Positions 30,733 through 41,710 of a DNA stretch of 64,000 bases are shown here, one piece after another; positions within the stretch are counted from its first letter, which is position 1; each line of letters starts with the position of its first letter. This stretch comes from Holosporaceae bacterium (lineage in GTDB: Bacteria > Pseudomonadota > Alphaproteobacteria > UBA3830). The notes under the pieces were generated by a model. The model was given only the letters and a program-made list of their open reading frames with translations. It did not search any database and was not told where the DNA came from. Made by a program: the position numbers and the translations under genes. The stretch lies in contig JAITQS010000058.1 of NCBI GenBank assembly GCA_031288795.1, forward strand, positions 1-64,000, read 5' to 3'.

Positions 30733-31812
30733 TTATTCTTCGCTATAGTTGGAGATTTGATCTTCCTGATCCGCTTCCAGGAGGGCTCTGATTATTTCGT
30801 TCAGTCCTTCGCCTTCCATGATTTGGGACAATTTATACAGCGTAAGACCGATGCGATGATCCGAGACGCGTCCCTGGGGATAATTGTAGGTGCGGATGCG
30901 CTCGGAGCGCTCTCCGGTGCCCACCTGTAGACGTCGGTTTTCCGCTCTTTCCGAATGAAGCTTTTGGCGCTCCATTTCGTACAATCGAGCCCGAAGAATT
31001 TTCATGGCCTTCAAACGATTCATGTGCTGGGATCGTTCGTCCTGCTGTGTTACCACTATGCCGGAGGGAATATGCGTAATTCTGACGGCACTTTCGGTTT
31101 TGTTTACGTGCTGTCCGCCGGCGCCGGATGCCCTCATGACATCTATTTTCAGGTCAGTTTCGTCTATTTTTAGATCCACCTCTTCTGCTTCCGGGAGAAC
31201 GGCCACAGTCGCCGTTGAGGTGTGAACTCGCCCACTGGATTCCGTCACCGGAACCCGTTGAACCCGATGCACTCCCGACTCGAATTTTAAATAGGAAAAT
31301 ACGCCCTTGCCGGAAATACTTGCCGACGCCTCCTTTAGACTGCCAATGCCAGACTCCTGGATATATAAAATTTCGAACCTCCAGCCGCGATAGTCGGAAT
31401 ACTTTTGATACATGCGAAAAAGATCCGCCGCAAATAAACCGGCTTCGTCGCCTCCGGTTCCGGCTCGTATCTCCAGAATGGCATTTTTTTCGTCCAGGGC
31501 GTCTTTGGGAATGAGCATGATTTTCATTTCTTTTTCGTAGGCCGGCATGAGTTCTTTCAAATGCTCAATTTCTGATTGGGCCAATTCCCGGAAATCTGCG
31601 TCTGCGACCGGATCTTCCAAAACGTTTGCCAGATCCGCGAGTTCCCTTTGGGCTTTCTTGTATTTCCAGATAACCTGAACAAAATCATCCAAATCAGAGA
31701 ATTCCTTCGATAATTTTCCGAAATTATCCGAATCTCCAATATTGATAAGCATTTGTTCCTTAAGAAAATTATGGCGTTCCAAAATTTTGTTCAGTGTCGC
31801 ATCCAAAGGCAC
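30733..31812 (-). CDS. prfA: peptide chain release factor 1
   Basis: [25 protein letters not shown] (GGQ), [24 protein letters not shown]. Confidence 0.98.
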   Translation of the reverse strand: MPLDATLNKILERHNFLKEQMLINIGDSDNFGKLSKEFSDLDDFVQVIWKYKKAQRELADLANVLEDPVADADFRELAQSEIEHLKELMPAYEKEMKIMLIPKDALDEKNAILEIRAGTGGDEAGLFAADLFRMYQKYSDYRGWRFEILYIQESGIGSLKEASASISGKGVFSYLKFESGVHRVQRVPVTESSGRVHTSTATVAVLPEAEEVDLKIDETDLKIDVMRASGAGGQHVNKTESAVRITHIPSGIVVTQQDERSQHMNRLKAMKILRARLYEMERQKLHSERAENRRLQVGTGERSERIRTYNYPQGRVSDHRIGLTLYKLSQIMEGEGLNEIIRALLEADQEDQISNYSEE

Positions 31813-31829
31813 AATGACTCTCCATTTTT

Positions 31830-32534
31830 CTAGGTTTTGAGTTTTTCTATTTCCGTATGGAAAACTTCATTTAGTCTATTCATAAATTCTTCTTGGGACA
31901 AGCCCGGTGGAATGGGATCTAAAAATTTTACCGTGACAATTCCGGATTTTTTTAAAAAACCTCCCCGCGGCCAAAATTTTCCGGCATCGTGGATCACCGG
32001 CACAACCGGACAATTGCTTTTTCTATAAAAAAACGCGATTCCCCGCTTGAGGGGAATATGTTCGCCGGTTCGGGCACGAGTTCCTTCCGGAAATATGATC
32101 ACCGGATGCTTTTCGGCGATAGCTTTTTCCACTTTTCTCGCGGCACTAATAAGTGCCCGAACTCCGTTTTTACGGTCTATGCCTATTGTACCAACTCTGC
32201 GAGACAGCTGAGCGAAAATCGGAATTTGCAACAGCTCTTTCTTCAGCACAAAAGTTGGCCGTTGGAATTTATGGATTAGTACGAGAGTTTCCCAGGTGGA
32301 TTCATGACGTACCGCATAGATTGCCGGCTGCTGCAGTAAATTATGTTCGTTCTCAATCTTATATCTAATGCCCAGTATGTTTTGGGTCAGAAAGTCTATG
32401 GTCTTCGAAAACAATCGCCAAAATTTGTAGATCCATTCTTTGCGAAAAATTACCAGCGGAAACGCCGATACCAGCAAAAAAGTGGCCATCGTAAAAAATA
32501 AAATACTAAAAGTAATAGATCTAATAAGCAGCAT
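31830..32534 (-). CDS. plsC: 1-acyl-sn-glycerol-3-phosphate acyltransferase
   Basis: [10 protein letters not shown] (HX4D-like, final position E), [11 protein letters not shown]. Confidence 0.9.
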   Translation of the reverse strand: MLLIRSITFSILFFTMATFLLVSAFPLVIFRKEWIYKFWRLFSKTIDFLTQNILGIRYKIENEHNLLQQPAIYAVRHESTWETLVLIHKFQRPTFVLKKELLQIPIFAQLSRRVGTIGIDRKNGVRALISAARKVEKAIAEKHPVIIFPEGTRARTGEHIPLKRGIAFFYRKSNCPVVPVIHDAGKFWPRGGFLKKSGIVTVKFLDPIPPGLSQEEFMNRLNEVFHTEIEKLKT

Positions 32535-33108
32535 TTTCTAAATTCTCAAAAAAATGTCTAATATGTGCAAATATTATCTTATGAAATTCCTTAAGACAAT
32601 AAAAAATAAATTTCAGATTTCGCTTAGATATTACACAATACTTGTATACTTTTATATGCGGATCCAGATGCTTAAGTTCCAGCAAGCTCCGGGGCATATG
32701 GTAATCTGACGTTATTACGGTAACTTCCGTCATATTATTATTTCTCATCCATTCGATTATTTCTTTTGCATTTTCCCGAGTATTTTTGGCATGCTTTCCG
32801 AGGGTAAAATTCATATTTTCGTATATTTTATTTCCCAGTACATCTTGGACCTCCACTAAACGACCAACTCCGGATATGAGCACATTTTTTTGCTTTTGTC
32901 CACAGTAGCTTGCCATAAAAAACATTGCATCCGGTATTCTATTTTTTTCACCGGTTAATATCGCCATGTTATCGGAAAAATCCTGCTGATGACTGCGAGA
33001 TCCTCGGTAAACTTGATGGAGGAAATAGGAAAATCCCAAGAACCACAGCGCTAATGCCGTGATGATTGCTCCTATGATGTATCTTTTTCTCATTAACCGA
33101 TTCTCCAT
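32521..33108 (-). CDS. YdcF-type (DUF218) membrane protein
   Basis: N-terminal TM; IPDAMFFMASYCGQKQKNVLISGVG, NNMTEVTVITSDYHMPRSLLEL. Confidence 0.8.
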   Translation of the reverse strand: MENRLMRKRYIIGAIITALALWFLGFSYFLHQVYRGSRSHQQDFSDNMAILTGEKNRIPDAMFFMASYCGQKQKNVLISGVGRLVEVQDVLGNKIYENMNFTLGKHAKNTRENAKEIIEWMRNNNMTEVTVITSDYHMPRSLLELKHLDPHIKVYKYCVISKRNLKFIFYCLKEFHKIIFAHIRHFFENLENAAY

Positions 33109-34028
33109 TCGTCGTTATTGAGAAAAAATACCACGGATTTCCGAGCAGTGATCATCACCAGCAGCGTAGTAAATACCGGTATGGTGATCGCTATTCCGAC
33201 ACAAACTAAAGTTGTGAAATCTAGTTTTCCGGAAAATATATAAACCATACCGAAAACCGTGGTAATTCCGAGAATAATTGACATCAGCGATGCCTTGCAT
33301 CCAACGGAGAAATAATATTTGTTGAACTGAGCTGCGATGTACCTATCGTTGGCACCAACTAGCTGCAGAATTTTCACTATATTTTGATGTACGCTTAATG
33401 TTTTTTTGGTGATGAACACTACCGTCGTCAAGACTGTTATAAATATCAGTACCGATAGCAAAATTGCAAATGAAAACAATCCATTGCTTATTTTTAAAAT
33501 AGGGGTATACCAATTGGAGTGGTCGTGTATTTTTACACCGGGGGATATTTTGGCAAGTTTTTCTGTCAGCCGCAGGAGATCTAGCGGAATATTTTTGTCG
33601 GATTCCACATCAAAAATAGTTGGAAACGGAAAATCATCGGGAATGGATGTACCACTCAGCCAAGGCTCCAATATTTTTAAAATATCTGAGTCTTCCAGCT
33701 TTTTTATGGATTTTATGCCTTCTGTGGATTCCACCATTTGGATAATTTCCTGTATTTGTGTTGGCGTGAGACTTTCGTCCGGGCCATCGATGTTCGACTG
33801 AAATTCTATGGTGACGTGGCCATTGAGGGCATTGCTCCATTCGGAGGTCAGATTGCAGGTAAAGAAGCAGCTCATGATGGCTATGGTAACCGAATACATG
33901 AGGAATCCAATAATAAATGGCACAAAGCGATTAGTTTTATCGCTATAGAAATCAAAATCGAAATCACGGATTTGTGGCATCATCATACTAGAATCCTCCT
34001 GTGGGACCAGAAATTGATCTATCGGCAA
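33093..34028 (-). CDS. ftsX: cell division protein FtsX
   Basis: four TM topology, LQLVGANDRYIAAQFNKYYF; adjacent to ftsE. Confidence 0.88.
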   Translation of the reverse strand: MPIDQFLVPQEDSSMMMPQIRDFDFDFYSDKTNRFVPFIIGFLMYSVTIAIMSCFFTCNLTSEWSNALNGHVTIEFQSNIDGPDESLTPTQIQEIIQMVESTEGIKSIKKLEDSDILKILEPWLSGTSIPDDFPFPTIFDVESDKNIPLDLLRLTEKLAKISPGVKIHDHSNWYTPILKISNGLFSFAILLSVLIFITVLTTVVFITKKTLSVHQNIVKILQLVGANDRYIAAQFNKYYFSVGCKASLMSIILGITTVFGMVYIFSGKLDFTTLVCVGIAITIPVFTTLLVMITARKSVVFFLNNDEWRIG

Positions 34029-34716
34029 TAATTCTACAGTTTTCTATTTTTAGCTCATTGTAGTGGAAAGTATCGACGAATTGCCGATAATGGGTTGCAA
34101 CTATTACGCAGGTTCCCATTTTGTGCATTCCATAGAACAGATTCATGAGCTTATTGGCAATTTGTTCATCGACATTGCCGGTGGGTTCATCTGCCAGGAG
34201 GATTTCTGGCCTGATGATGACGGCCCGAGCAATGGCAACCCGTTGTTTTTGTCCGCCGGATAGGACATAGGGATAAGCATTGAAGCATTCGCCCAATCCG
34301 ACCCAATCGAGAATTTCTTTGGCCTGATTTTCTCTCTGTTTTTCAGATTCTCCCGTAACTTTTAGGGGCAATGCAACGTTTTCCAGGACCGTCAGATGGT
34401 TCAGGAGGTTGAAATCCTGAAAAACTACGCCTATTTTTTGTCTCATCTCGAATAATTCCTGACGAGATATCTCCGAAACATCTCTGTCGAATATTTTCAA
34501 TTGTCCAGACGATGGTTTCATGCCCATGTAGAGGAGTCTCATGAGGGTTGTTTTTCCCGCTCCACTTGCTCCCGTAAGAAAATAAAATGACCTTTTATAC
34601 AATGAAAGAGATACATTTTTCAAAACAGGAGCGCCCTCTCCATAATGTAACATGACTTTATCAAAGGATACGATCGCATCTTCTACGGCCATTAACTCTC
34701 CAAAATCAAAAACCAC
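33988..34716 (-). CDS. ftsE: cell division ATP-binding protein FtsE (start may be about 34692)
   Basis: GASGAGKTTLMRLLY, LSGGQKQRVAIARAVI, LLADEPTGNVDE. Confidence 0.93.
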   Translation of the reverse strand: MVFDFGELMAVEDAIVSFDKVMLHYGEGAPVLKNVSLSLYKRSFYFLTGASGAGKTTLMRLLYMGMKPSSGQLKIFDRDVSEISRQELFEMRQKIGVVFQDFNLLNHLTVLENVALPLKVTGESEKQRENQAKEILDWVGLGECFNAYPYVLSGGQKQRVAIARAVIIRPEILLADEPTGNVDEQIANKLMNLFYGMHKMGTCVIVATHYRQFVDTFHYNELKIENCRIIADRSISGPTGGF

Positions 34717-34751
34717 GTTAACAATAACAAACTTGTATTAGCGAGGAAAGT

Positions 34752-35759
34752 CTAAAAATCCCATCTTCTCTTAAAATTGTAAAACGTCTGGACATCATTA
34801 AAATCTACGTCGAGAGATTGTTCATTGGATATGGCAAAGTAATAGGTCTGATATCCATCCAGACGATGAGCTTCCCTCAGGTATTTCGACCATTGCAAGA
34901 CCGGCGGTAGCAGTCCTGTTCTTTCGTGGGAAACCAATATGTACTTGCGAGACTGTAGTTTGTTCAAAACTTCCCCGGAGATTTCTTCGGACTCAATACC
35001 TATTTCTATTAGCCGACACAATTCATGCTCGGTAAGTATGCTCAACATGGACATTTTCCCGACTTCATTCATGATAAGATAACTGCCAAAGGTATCCAGC
35101 ATATAATATTCAATCATATCGCCGCAGAAGCACTTGCTGAAGAAAAAATCAGCAAAAATCGGATCACTTAGGTGCCCCCGATCCAATACGGATAAATGCT
35201 TAGAAATATCTTCCGTGTGAATGCGAAAATATTGATTCACTGATTTGTAAATACTATCCGTAACTTCGTTTTCGAAACTGAAGGTGCCTTTTTTGACAAA
35301 ACGATTAATTTTTCCTTCGTTAAACGCATCAATGGCTATTTTTTCATCGGCAACGCCGGTGAGCAAAATGCGCTGAATGCTTTTATCGTCAATTCTGGAA
35401 CAGAGATCTATGCCATCCATGCCTGGCATTAGATAGTCGACGATGATTGTGGATATTCTCGAAAATCTATAGGGATTATATATTTCCCGGTGAAGATAAT
35501 TTATGTTCAAGAGTATCGATTTCCAGTCGGACAAGCTGTCTTCACCGTCGCGAACCAGATCGGTGTAGTCGAGTCTGTTGGTGGAAGTGACTTCGTTCAC
35601 ATAATCCACCGCTTCCACAGGATTAGAAAAACTCTTAAATGTAACGTACTTTACGTCCAGACAATCCTTAAGACTCTCCAGAAACACAGAACTATCATCC
35701 ACTAAAACTATAGTGGTGGGAAAAAAACAGCTAAAAACATTCATCATATTAAAACCCAT
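34752..35759 (-). CDS. response-regulator-like protein, REC domain plus uncharacterised C-terminus
   Basis: TTIVLVDDSSVFLESL, phospho-Asp IIVDYLMPGMDG, ILLTG, RFVKKG; long insert before the phospho-Asp strand. Confidence 0.8.
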   Translation of the reverse strand: MGFNMMNVFSCFFPTTIVLVDDSSVFLESLKDCLDVKYVTFKSFSNPVEAVDYVNEVTSTNRLDYTDLVRDGEDSLSDWKSILLNINYLHREIYNPYRFSRISTIIVDYLMPGMDGIDLCSRIDDKSIQRILLTGVADEKIAIDAFNEGKINRFVKKGTFSFENEVTDSIYKSVNQYFRIHTEDISKHLSVLDRGHLSDPIFADFFFSKCFCGDMIEYYMLDTFGSYLIMNEVGKMSMLSILTEHELCRLIEIGIESEEISGEVLNKLQSRKYILVSHERTGLLPPVLQWSKYLREAHRLDGYQTYYFAISNEQSLDVDFNDVQTFYNFKRRWDF

Positions 35760-35921
35760 ATCTTCCTAAAAATACGACAAAATTCTTTAGAAATCAAGCT
35801 TTAGGGATGTTTTGAAAAAAAAAAGAACTCCCCCCTACCCTTGCCAGAACCCCAGTGCACTAAACAAGAGACCCGAGCTACTTGATATCCCAAGATCGCA
35901 AAGACACAGATTATCCTAAAT

Positions 35922-36653
35922 TTATTTCGAGCATTTTTTAAACCCTGCTCTTACGACAAGTCTTAACTTTTTATTGAGGCTAGTTCTTTCCGTTGAATGC
36001 CAGCTTTCAATGTTTTCCGATTCGTTTTCTGCTCGAATGGTAATTTCCCCCTGTCTTAGATAAACCACATCACCAATCTTTTGGCCGTGTGGCTCCACAA
36101 AAGCTTCTGCATTTTTTTTGGAATTTTCGGAAGCTTCTTTCAGCATTTGTATTTTGATATCCAGGAAGCTTGTGAGGTCATAGGAATAGCTATAGCTAAT
36201 AAAAATTCCTTCGGAAGAGAGTTTTATAATTCCTTCTTTTATTTTTTCTATTTTTTCAAGATCTCTGGTATTAATGCTAAGCTTATCTTCGGATTTGTAA
36301 TATTTTGTTTTTTTCACCGTAGTGGCTCCCGCGGACGAAACGGTTTCTTCCTCTTCGCGTTCGCTTGTATCCATGGAAGAATCTGTGATTTCTTCATCTA
36401 TTATGCCGTAATTTTTTAAAAAGTCCGTAAGTTTTACCTTATCGGCGGCTCGTTTTATGTATAATTTTTCTAGATTTTCATCGCGATTTGATATTGCTAT
36501 GCACATATTCCCGACATCTGCGCGAACAACTTTTTCCGACAGTCCTTTTACTTCTATCGCATCCTGGGTGGAATGTATTTTTGAAAAGTATCCGAAACCG
36601 ACCAAACCGCCTGCTATTATAAGCGCGGATCCCAATAAACTAAGACTTCTCAT
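35922..36653 (-). CDS. SIMPL-domain (DUF541) periplasmic protein
   Basis: signal/TM N-terminus, IEVKGLSEKVVRADVGNMCIAIS, YSYSYDLTSF. Confidence 0.8.
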   Translation of the reverse strand: MRSLSLLGSALIIAGGLVGFGYFSKIHSTQDAIEVKGLSEKVVRADVGNMCIAISNRDENLEKLYIKRAADKVKLTDFLKNYGIIDEEITDSSMDTSEREEEETVSSAGATTVKKTKYYKSEDKLSINTRDLEKIEKIKEGIIKLSSEGIFISYSYSYDLTSFLDIKIQMLKEASENSKKNAEAFVEPHGQKIGDVVYLRQGEITIRAENESENIESWHSTERTSLNKKLRLVVRAGFKKCSK

Positions 36654-36803
36654 GATAACCTAAACTCCTAATAATAATATACTTGGTAATTTAGAAAATT
36701 AGAGGATAAATATCAAGATAAGTAATGGTGTTTTACTGGCTTTTGAGTGTCAAAGCAAGATTTTAGAAGTGTCCTAAACTCTGGAGTGGTTGTTCAGGAG
36801 CGC

Positions 36804-38147
36804 TTAAAGTGTATTATATAGTTTTTCCAAAAAGTGTATGTCGAAGTCTGCATTGACAACGTTGATGTTATCTGCCAATTCGATGTGCAATGGCATCAAT
36901 GTATCGACGCCGTCGATGACGTATTCTCGGAGGGCTCGGCGTAATCTTGCCAGACACTGCTGTCGATCATTGGCGTGCACAATGAGCTTGGCGATCAGGC
37001 TATCATAGTAGGGCGGAATTTTGCAGCCGTCGTAGAGGGCGCTGTCCACACGTATTCCAGGTCCTCCGGGGCAATGGTAGTTCGAAATAGTTCCGGCAGA
37101 TGGGATGAATGTTTTGTAATTTTCGGCATTTATGCGGCATTCGATGGCATGCCCACGGAAACTGATGTCATCCTGCCTAATGGAGAGTTTTTGTCCGTCG
37201 GCCACCAGAATTTGTTCCCGGATTATGTCAACACCGGTGATCATTTCTGTTATGGGATGTTCCACCTGTATGCGGGTATTCATTTCTATGAAAAACAGCT
37301 GGCCGTCTTCGTAGAGAAATTCCAGAGTTCCAACTCCCACGTAGCCCAATTGGGACATGGATTGGGCGATTTTTCGTCCAAATTCATCTCTGAACTCAGG
37401 ATTTAACACGACACTTGGAGCCTCTTCCCATATTTTCTGATTTCTTCTTTGCAGAGAGCAATCTCTTTCTCCCAGATGCACGGCATTTCCGTATTTATCG
37501 GCTATAATTTGAAATTCTATGTGCCTTGGTTTCTCCAAATATTTTTCCAGATAGACCCGATCGTTACCGAAAGCAATGGCAGCTTCTCTTTTAGCGGTTT
37601 CGTAGGCTTCAGCGAATTCTGTTTTGGATCTGGCGACTTTCATACCGCGTCCACCTCCGCCTCCGGCCGCTTTCACGAGCAGCGGATAGCCTATTTCGGC
37701 GGCAGCGCGTAGAGCCTTATCTGCACTCGTAACTGCGCCACCGGATCCGGGAACTGTGGGAAGTCCGAGTTTTGTAATGGTTTTTTTGGCCATGATTTTG
37801 TCTCCCATCATGGCGATATGATCGGCCTTAGGACCGACAAACATGAGGCCGTGCTCCTCCACCATGTGGGCGAAGGTCGCATTTTCGCTCAAAAATCCGA
37901 ATCCCGGATGAATGGCATCGGCGCCGGTAATGCAGGCGGCTGAAATAATTGCCGGAATATTGAGGTAGCTCTCCCGCGGCGCCGGAGGCCCGATGCAGAC
38001 ACTCTCGTCCGCGAGACGCACGCACATGGCTTCGGCGTCTGCCGTCGAATGCACCGCAACCGTTTGGATGCCAAGATCTTTGCAGGCTCTCAGAATACGA
38101 ACGGCGATTTCACCTCTATTGGCAATTAATATTTTTTTTATCATCAA
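36804..38147 (-). CDS. accC: acetyl-CoA carboxylase biotin carboxylase subunit
   Basis: IKKILIANRGEIAVRILRACKDLGI, AAGGGGGRGMK, EMNTRIQVEHPITEMITG. Confidence 0.98.
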   Translation of the reverse strand: MMIKKILIANRGEIAVRILRACKDLGIQTVAVHSTADAEAMCVRLADESVCIGPPAPRESYLNIPAIISAACITGADAIHPGFGFLSENATFAHMVEEHGLMFVGPKADHIAMMGDKIMAKKTITKLGLPTVPGSGGAVTSADKALRAAAEIGYPLLVKAAGGGGGRGMKVARSKTEFAEAYETAKREAAIAFGNDRVYLEKYLEKPRHIEFQIIADKYGNAVHLGERDCSLQRRNQKIWEEAPSVVLNPEFRDEFGRKIAQSMSQLGYVGVGTLEFLYEDGQLFFIEMNTRIQVEHPITEMITGVDIIREQILVADGQKLSIRQDDISFRGHAIECRINAENYKTFIPSAGTISNYHCPGGPGIRVDSALYDGCKIPPYYDSLIAKLIVHANDRQQCLARLRRALREYVIDGVDTLMPLHIELADNINVVNADFDIHFLEKLYNTL

Positions 38148-38161
38148 AAAACACTTTCGGA

Positions 38162-38644
38162 TCAGTCAATAATAACAATAGGGTCTCCGTATTCCACCGG
38201 CTGTGCGTCCCTCACAAAAATATGCTTAATCTGTCCCGAGCGCGGCGCCTTCACCATATTCATGACCTTCATCGCCTCTATGATAAACAAAGTTTGTCCC
38301 TGGGATACAACATCTCCCACAGAAATAAACGGTTTGGCGTCCGGCCCCGGCGACAGATATACCGTCCCAACCATCTGGGCCTCCAAAACACCCGGATGCT
38401 TCTCTAGAGACTTTTCTGGCGCCTGCGCCATAACATTATTTTCACTTTTCGCTATATTTTTGTCGGACGAAACCACCACCTGATCCAGCGCAATTGGCAC
38501 AACAGTCTGAGACACAGTGCGCAATACTTTTATCCTCAGGGAATCAATATGATATTCTATTTCTGTTAAATCGGTTTCTCTAAGAAGCTCGGCAAGAGCT
38601 CGGACTGCTTCGGTATCTATTTTTACTTGCTGAGACACGTTCAC
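38162..38644 (-). CDS. accB: biotin carboxyl carrier protein
   Basis: MVGTVYLSPGPDAKPF, IIEAMKVMNMVKA biotinylation motif. Confidence 0.97.
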   Translation of the reverse strand: MNVSQQVKIDTEAVRALAELLRETDLTEIEYHIDSLRIKVLRTVSQTVVPIALDQVVVSSDKNIAKSENNVMAQAPEKSLEKHPGVLEAQMVGTVYLSPGPDAKPFISVGDVVSQGQTLFIIEAMKVMNMVKAPRSGQIKHIFVRDAQPVEYGDPIVIID

Positions 38645-38672
38645 CTTTCCTCGAATTACACCGACGACTCAT

Positions 38673-38747
38673 GGTGGGCGCAGCAGGGATCGAACCTACG
38701 GCCACTACGATGTCAACGTAGTGCTCTACCGCTGAGCTATGCGCCCC
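38673..38747 (-). tRNA. tRNA-Val(GAC), CCA encoded
   Basis: reverse complement GGGCGCATAGCTCAGCGGTAGAGCACTACGTTGACATCGTAGTGG...GGTTCGATCCCTGCTGCGCCCACCA. Confidence 0.95.
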
Positions 38748-38859
38748 CTAATAACCATCGTGCAATAACTATCACAAGTGTGATGTATAACCCTTTTTCT
38801 ATACTTTTTCAAGACCGTCGCTGCAGAAAATACCGCAACGACTTGGCAAAAAATAGTAT

Positions 38860-39276
38860 CTAGTCGATGGACTGCGTATCCGGCGCCGAAACGCTGGCGC
38901 TATTCTTTTTGGTATAGGTGCTTTTTTCCACAATGCGAGAAGCTTTACCGACTCTGTCACGCAGATAATAAAGCTTGGAACGCCTCACGGCTCCACGACG
39001 AATGACTTCTATTTTTATATTGGGAGAATAAAGGGGAAAAATTCTCTCGACGCCTTCCCCAAAAGAAATTTTTCTGACAGTGAAAGAGGACCCAATACCC
39101 CTATTACGTCTAGCAATGCAGACGCCCTCAAAGGATTGCATGCGCTCCTTTTCTCCTTCGACAACTCTTACCAGCACCCGCACCGTGTCTCCGGCGGCAA
39201 AAAACGGAATCTCGCCATTGGCCTGCAGTCTTTCCTGCTCTTTCTTTTCAAAATTTTGCAAAATATTCATAATCAT
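38860..39276 (-). CDS. rplS: 50S ribosomal protein L19
   Basis: [46 protein letters not shown]. Confidence 0.98.
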   Translation of the reverse strand: MIMNILQNFEKKEQERLQANGEIPFFAAGDTVRVLVRVVEGEKERMQSFEGVCIARRNRGIGSSFTVRKISFGEGVERIFPLYSPNIKIEVIRRGAVRRSKLYYLRDRVGKASRIVEKSTYTKKNSASVSAPDTQSID

Positions 39277-39475
39277 ATTCCTAGAACATATTGGCTATTA
39301 AATATCACAGATCCGTGAAAAACTCAAATGTTATAATCAATAAAAATATATTTTGTGGAGATTTGCAATATTTGCTGCAAAAATAGAACTCCTCCCCCAC
39401 TAGGTGTTTGTGAAAATTTTGAAAAAATTCTATTTATAAAATAGTAACACAAATCAGCTACACTTAGCCTACGGC

Positions 39476-41701
39476 GTGTTTGGATGTGTAATGCTCAAAA
39501 AAATTTTTAACGTAGTAAAGGTTATGGTAACGATGTGGGTCTGCATAGCGTTACCGCTATCCATTGGAGTGTATTTCATAAATGCATTTTCCTCCCAGGA
39601 TGCCGCTGTCTGCGTGAATACTTTCTTGGAGAGTGAAGGAAGAGGACTCAACAGATACATCGGATTGCAATTCGAGCATGTCAAGTATTTTATTGAATTT
39701 GCCATGTCCCGGCTCAGCGATGCGGAGCTGGCCAACGCCGAATCCACCCAAAAAGCCCTCGCAGATATTCAAAAAGGCCATAGCGAGCTGGTCACAATCA
39801 ATGTCTACGACGATACGGGAACATGCTTTGCCAGCTCCACCGGAATTATCCCTGAAAACCTAAACACAAGGGAAGAAAAAATAAGAGATATAGACGATAA
39901 ATATCTGTACTTTATCACCCAGGACGAAGAAACGTCAGACATAGTGGTGAAATTTATAATGGTCAGAAAATTCGAAGCTCCGGAAAAAAAAAGCCTGTTT
40001 TTCGAATTTATCATAAAATGGAATCGCTTCGAAGAATATCTACAAAACATGTATACGGGAATATTTCCCCGGATGTTTTACATAATCTCGCCGGACTGCC
40101 GCCGCTATATTTCCCTGAATTCGCTACCGGCAGGCTTGAAATCCGCTAGAAATGTCGTTGCATTGGGATTGCACTTGGCCGCCAAAATAAAATCCCTAAA
40201 AGACGGCATTTCTACAGTGCAGATTGAAAATTTTCTTTTCCGTACTTTCAAGGAAAGAATTATTATGCCTCCCCATATGGACGGCAACGAGCTGTTTGTT
40301 GTAATCGCTTCCGACTGCAATGCCTTCGATGTCATTTCGGTAAATCTGAAGGAAGGCATACCGCTTATTCTAATGATACTCGTAATATCTTGGATGCTGA
40401 TATGCGCTAGTTTGGCCAGATTCTACAGCAAAACAAGGGATCAACTGGAAATATCAACCACCATCGCAGATTCCACTCCGTTGGCCATCGTGATATTCCA
40501 GACGGATAATGGAAAAATTAAGCAAATCAACATATCCGCCACGACCCTAATCCGCCTTGTCAAAGAAGAGATCGACACCGTCAATATGTGGGACATTTTC
40601 GTCTCGGAGGGAGATAAAAATTATGTGCTGAACGCAATTATTTCCAACATAAGCATATTTAATTATGAGGTTCTTATCCAAAGTTTTGGTGGAGCAAATT
40701 TTTGGACCATCTGCTCCGCTAGTCCCATAGAAATAGAGGAACAACAGCACATAGTCCTGGCTATATTGGACATCAATAGACGTAAAGAAATCGAAAAAAA
40801 ATTGGCCAACAATGCTGAGTTTTTGGAAAAAGAAGTCCTGGCTCGCACCGCCGATTTAGAAATAAAAGCTAAAGAATTGGAGGAATCGAACGAAAATCTC
40901 AACCAGGCCCGAGCTGCCGCTGACAAAGCCAATACCGCCAAAAGTAAATTCATCACCAACATGAGCAATGAGCTAAAAACCCCCATTAATGCCATTATTG
41001 CCTACAGCGAAATTCTTCGGGAAGAGGCTATTGATAGAAAAGATTCAGTATCCGCAGACGATCTCAGAAAAATCATTGGATCTGCCAAGCATCAGTTATC
41101 GCTCATAGACGAAATCCTGGATTTGTCCAAGATCGAAGAAGGCAAAACCCTGATGTATTTCGAAAACGTTGACATAGCAGACATGATAAAAGATGTGGAA
41201 GGCGTCACAATGCCGCTCATCGCCAATAACGATAATTCATTCTTCCTGGAATATCCAAAAGACCTGGGTACTATGTACACGGACGCTACAAAATTACGCC
41301 AATGCCTGCTGAATCTAATAAGTAATGCGGCAAAATTTACCGAATTTGGTCGCATTACACTGCGGGTGGTTCCGGTTGTAAAAGATGAGGTGGATTTACT
41401 GGAATTTTCCGTAGCTGATACCGGCAGCGGCATGTCTCCTAAAAAAGTAGCTAACCTTTTCAAAGCAGTTCAAGAAGACGGTACACCGAACACAAGCCTA
41501 GGCCTAGGCTTAGCCCTAACCAAAAAATATGCAGAATTTTTCGGAGGAACTATCCGTGTCGAAAGCACCGAAGGCTTTGGATCCAAATTTACCCTCTGCG
41601 TGCCAAGAATCACAACTGCTACTTCCAATGAATTTCTAGAGGTAAAAAACGACTATTTGCCAAAAGAACAAATCATCGAGGTTGTGGATGATTTATCGTA
41701 A
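39476..41701 (+). CDS. membrane histidine-kinase-like sensor with degenerate H-box
   Basis: two TM segments bracketing an extracytoplasmic region, PAS-like domain, coiled coil, H-box FITNMSNELKTPINAII (Asn in place of His), N/G boxes NLISNAAKFT, DTGSGM, GLGLALTKKYAEFFGG. Confidence 0.9.
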   Translation: MFGCVMLKKIFNVVKVMVTMWVCIALPLSIGVYFINAFSSQDAAVCVNTFLESEGRGLNRYIGLQFEHVKYFIEFAMSRLSDAELANAESTQKALADIQKGHSELVTINVYDDTGTCFASSTGIIPENLNTREEKIRDIDDKYLYFITQDEETSDIVVKFIMVRKFEAPEKKSLFFEFIIKWNRFEEYLQNMYTGIFPRMFYIISPDCRRYISLNSLPAGLKSARNVVALGLHLAAKIKSLKDGISTVQIENFLFRTFKERIIMPPHMDGNELFVVIASDCNAFDVISVNLKEGIPLILMILVISWMLICASLARFYSKTRDQLEISTTIADSTPLAIVIFQTDNGKIKQINISATTLIRLVKEEIDTVNMWDIFVSEGDKNYVLNAIISNISIFNYEVLIQSFGGANFWTICSASPIEIEEQQHIVLAILDINRRKEIEKKLANNAEFLEKEVLARTADLEIKAKELEESNENLNQARAAADKANTAKSKFITNMSNELKTPINAIIAYSEILREEAIDRKDSVSADDLRKIIGSAKHQLSLIDEILDLSKIEEGKTLMYFENVDIADMIKDVEGVTMPLIANNDNSFFLEYPKDLGTMYTDATKLRQCLLNLISNAAKFTEFGRITLRVVPVVKDEVDLLEFSVADTGSGMSPKKVANLFKAVQEDGTPNTSLGLGLALTKKYAEFFGGTIRVESTEGFGSKFTLCVPRITTATSNEFLEVKNDYLPKEQIIEVVDDLS

Positions 41702-41710
41702 ACTCAAATA

